From assembly GCA_905250125.1 (NCBI GenBank), contig CAJNOL010000080.1, positions 4,790 to 68,789 of the forward strand: a stretch of 64,000 bases of DNA, given 5' to 3'. Below, one piece after another: positions 63,024 through 64,000 of the stretch. The translations under genes were made by a program, and so were the position numbers. Below the pieces are notes generated by a model. The model had not been told where the DNA came from. It saw nothing but the letters and a program-made list of their open reading frames with translations, and made no database searches. The DNA comes from Rotaria sordida. Taxonomy: Eukaryota; Rotifera; Eurotatoria; Philodinida; Philodinidae. Positions within the stretch are counted from its first letter, which is position 1, and each line of letters begins with the position of its first letter.

Positions 63024-64000
63024 ATGCAAGCCAATTTTATGTATATTTCTAAAGAAGTAATATCTAAATCTAATAGAAATATTCCATCTCTTGTTACATT
63101 ACCTGTCGAACTTGTCTATTGTATTCTCGACAGTCTCGATATGTTAACAATACTCTTATCATTCCGCAATGTTTGTACAAGACTCAGTAACATTACGAAT
63201 ACTTATCATCGATATAAAGTAAGTTTCAGATTGGCTTTACAATTTGAAAATCATTCTCAATCTCCTGATTTATCAAGATGGAGATAATGAAAAAAGATAA
63301 TTCATATTTTCTACAATTCAATGCTTTAAATCTTTATTTAATCTCTTATATAGACATTTACCATATTAGATCTTACTCATCATAAGCTCAATGAACAACA
63401 ATTTCAATGTCTAGCCAATACCTTACGAAATAATAAAGTACGATAAGTATTCTATTCAAAAATATTATATTTATCTTTTTTGTTCTTTTTATATAGACAT
63501 TAACAGAGATTCATCTTCGATGTAAGCAAATCGATAATCAAAAGACAAAAGATTTAACTGATGCATTAAAAACTGACACTGTAAGATTATTATATTTATT
63601 TCATTCTTATATTTATCATTCAATATTAGACACTCATAACATTAGTCCTTTCGAATAATGCAATAGGTACTGATGGTGTACAATATTTAGCTAATTTATT
63701 AAATAATAACAAAGTAAAACTAATTTTCTATTGATCAATCGAACATTTTATCTGTATGATTTAACATAGACACTAATGAAACTTGATCTTGGATGCAATA
63801 AAATTGGCTCTGAAGGTATACGATATATAGCTAATGTCTTACATAATAATCATGTAAGATAAATTTTCTTTTCTTCTATTTCATATCTACCTTTGAAATT
63901 CTTTCAGACATTGACCATTCTAAATCTTGAAATTAATAATATTGGTAATCAAGGTACACAATATCTAACAAATGCTTTAGAAAATAATACAGTATGAAAA
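63024..64000 (+). CDS. F-box/LRR protein, one 28-residue LRR per exon, 3' end outside window
   Basis: Exons: 63024-63218, 63354-63437, 63497-63580, 63630-63713, 63770-63853, 63908-63991. Exon 1 (65 codons) encodes an F-box: SLVTLPVELVYCILDSLDML then LLSFRNVCTRLSNIT (about residues 22-58). Each later exon is exactly 84 nt in phase 0 and encodes one ribonuclease-inhibitor-type LRR starting with Thr: TLMKLDLGCNKIGSEGIRYI, then ANVLHNNH; TLITLVLSNNAIGTDGVQYL, then ANLLNNNK. The first two repeats are more diverged than the next three. F-box proteins recruit substrates to SCF ubiquitin ligases through Skp1, with LRRs as the usual substrate-binding part; RNI-type LRRs also occur in NLR proteins, but there is no NACHT here. 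Symmetric phase-0 exons let repeats be gained or lost without frameshift. The last donor (GTATG at 63992) shows that the gene continues. Confidence 0.88.

Overview
The window looks like a piece of a bdelloid rotifer genome. The basis is: AT-rich DNA, many short (about 50-100 bp) GT-AG introns, clear animal genes (tau-family protein, polycystin-2-like channel, GLE1, HTATIP2-like oxidoreductase, AA15 LPMO), a long FG-GAP repeat protein, an F-box/LRR gene with one LRR per exon, and many interstitial tracts of GTGGGT/ACCCAC, close to the TGTGGG telomere repeat known from the bdelloid Adineta vaga. The species cannot be named from sequence alone. All exon models were built by eye; for each intact model, exon lengths and phases add up to an open frame.

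Layout. (1) 1-8 kb, accessory: a 34-bp satellite, an AT-rich repeat, one intronless FG-GAP gene (1351-3453), two long inverted repeats and two telomere-like hairpins. (2) 8-41.8 kb, core: on the minus strand an AA15 LPMO (8048-9473), a tau/MAP-like protein (11350-14020), a PKD2-like channel (17676-23514), a small zinc-finger protein (24975-25364) and a Q/S/T-rich presumed nuclear protein (26839-30141); on the plus strand an HTATIP2/TIP30-like oxidoreductase (34830-37662), GLE1 starting only 105 bp later (37768-40211), and a broken DnaJ C-terminal-domain gene (40551-41848). (3) 42-62.5 kb, accessory and subtelomere-like: decayed gene pieces, one intact orphan membrane protein (48127-48882), two minus-strand genes or gene pieces near 51-52 kb, a possible transposon end, a 100-N assembly gap, a B-box fragment, a 130-bp tandem array, and a frameshifted, GC-richer, intronless bacterial-type P-loop gene (59649-60646). 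(4) 63.0-64.0 kb: the start of an F-box/LRR gene that runs off the window.

The most unusual structure is a dispersed family of short tracts in which a GTGGGTGTG-type arm is followed, after a variable loop, by a CACACCC-type arm. I count about 15 clear copies, 12 of them between 44.7 and 61.1 kb and none in the core gene block except one in a PKD2 intron. The order G-rich arm then C-rich arm is the one produced by two telomere ends meeting head to head. Separately, seven long imperfect inverted repeats (about 350-760 bp overall) sit in intergenic DNA and introns, one of them almost filling an intron of the TIP30-like gene.

How the genes work together: I see no pathway cluster. The only pair with a physical argument for co-expression is TIP30-like/GLE1, where a TTCTAG acceptor lies 4 nt before the GLE1 ATG, as expected for a trans-spliced downstream cistron.
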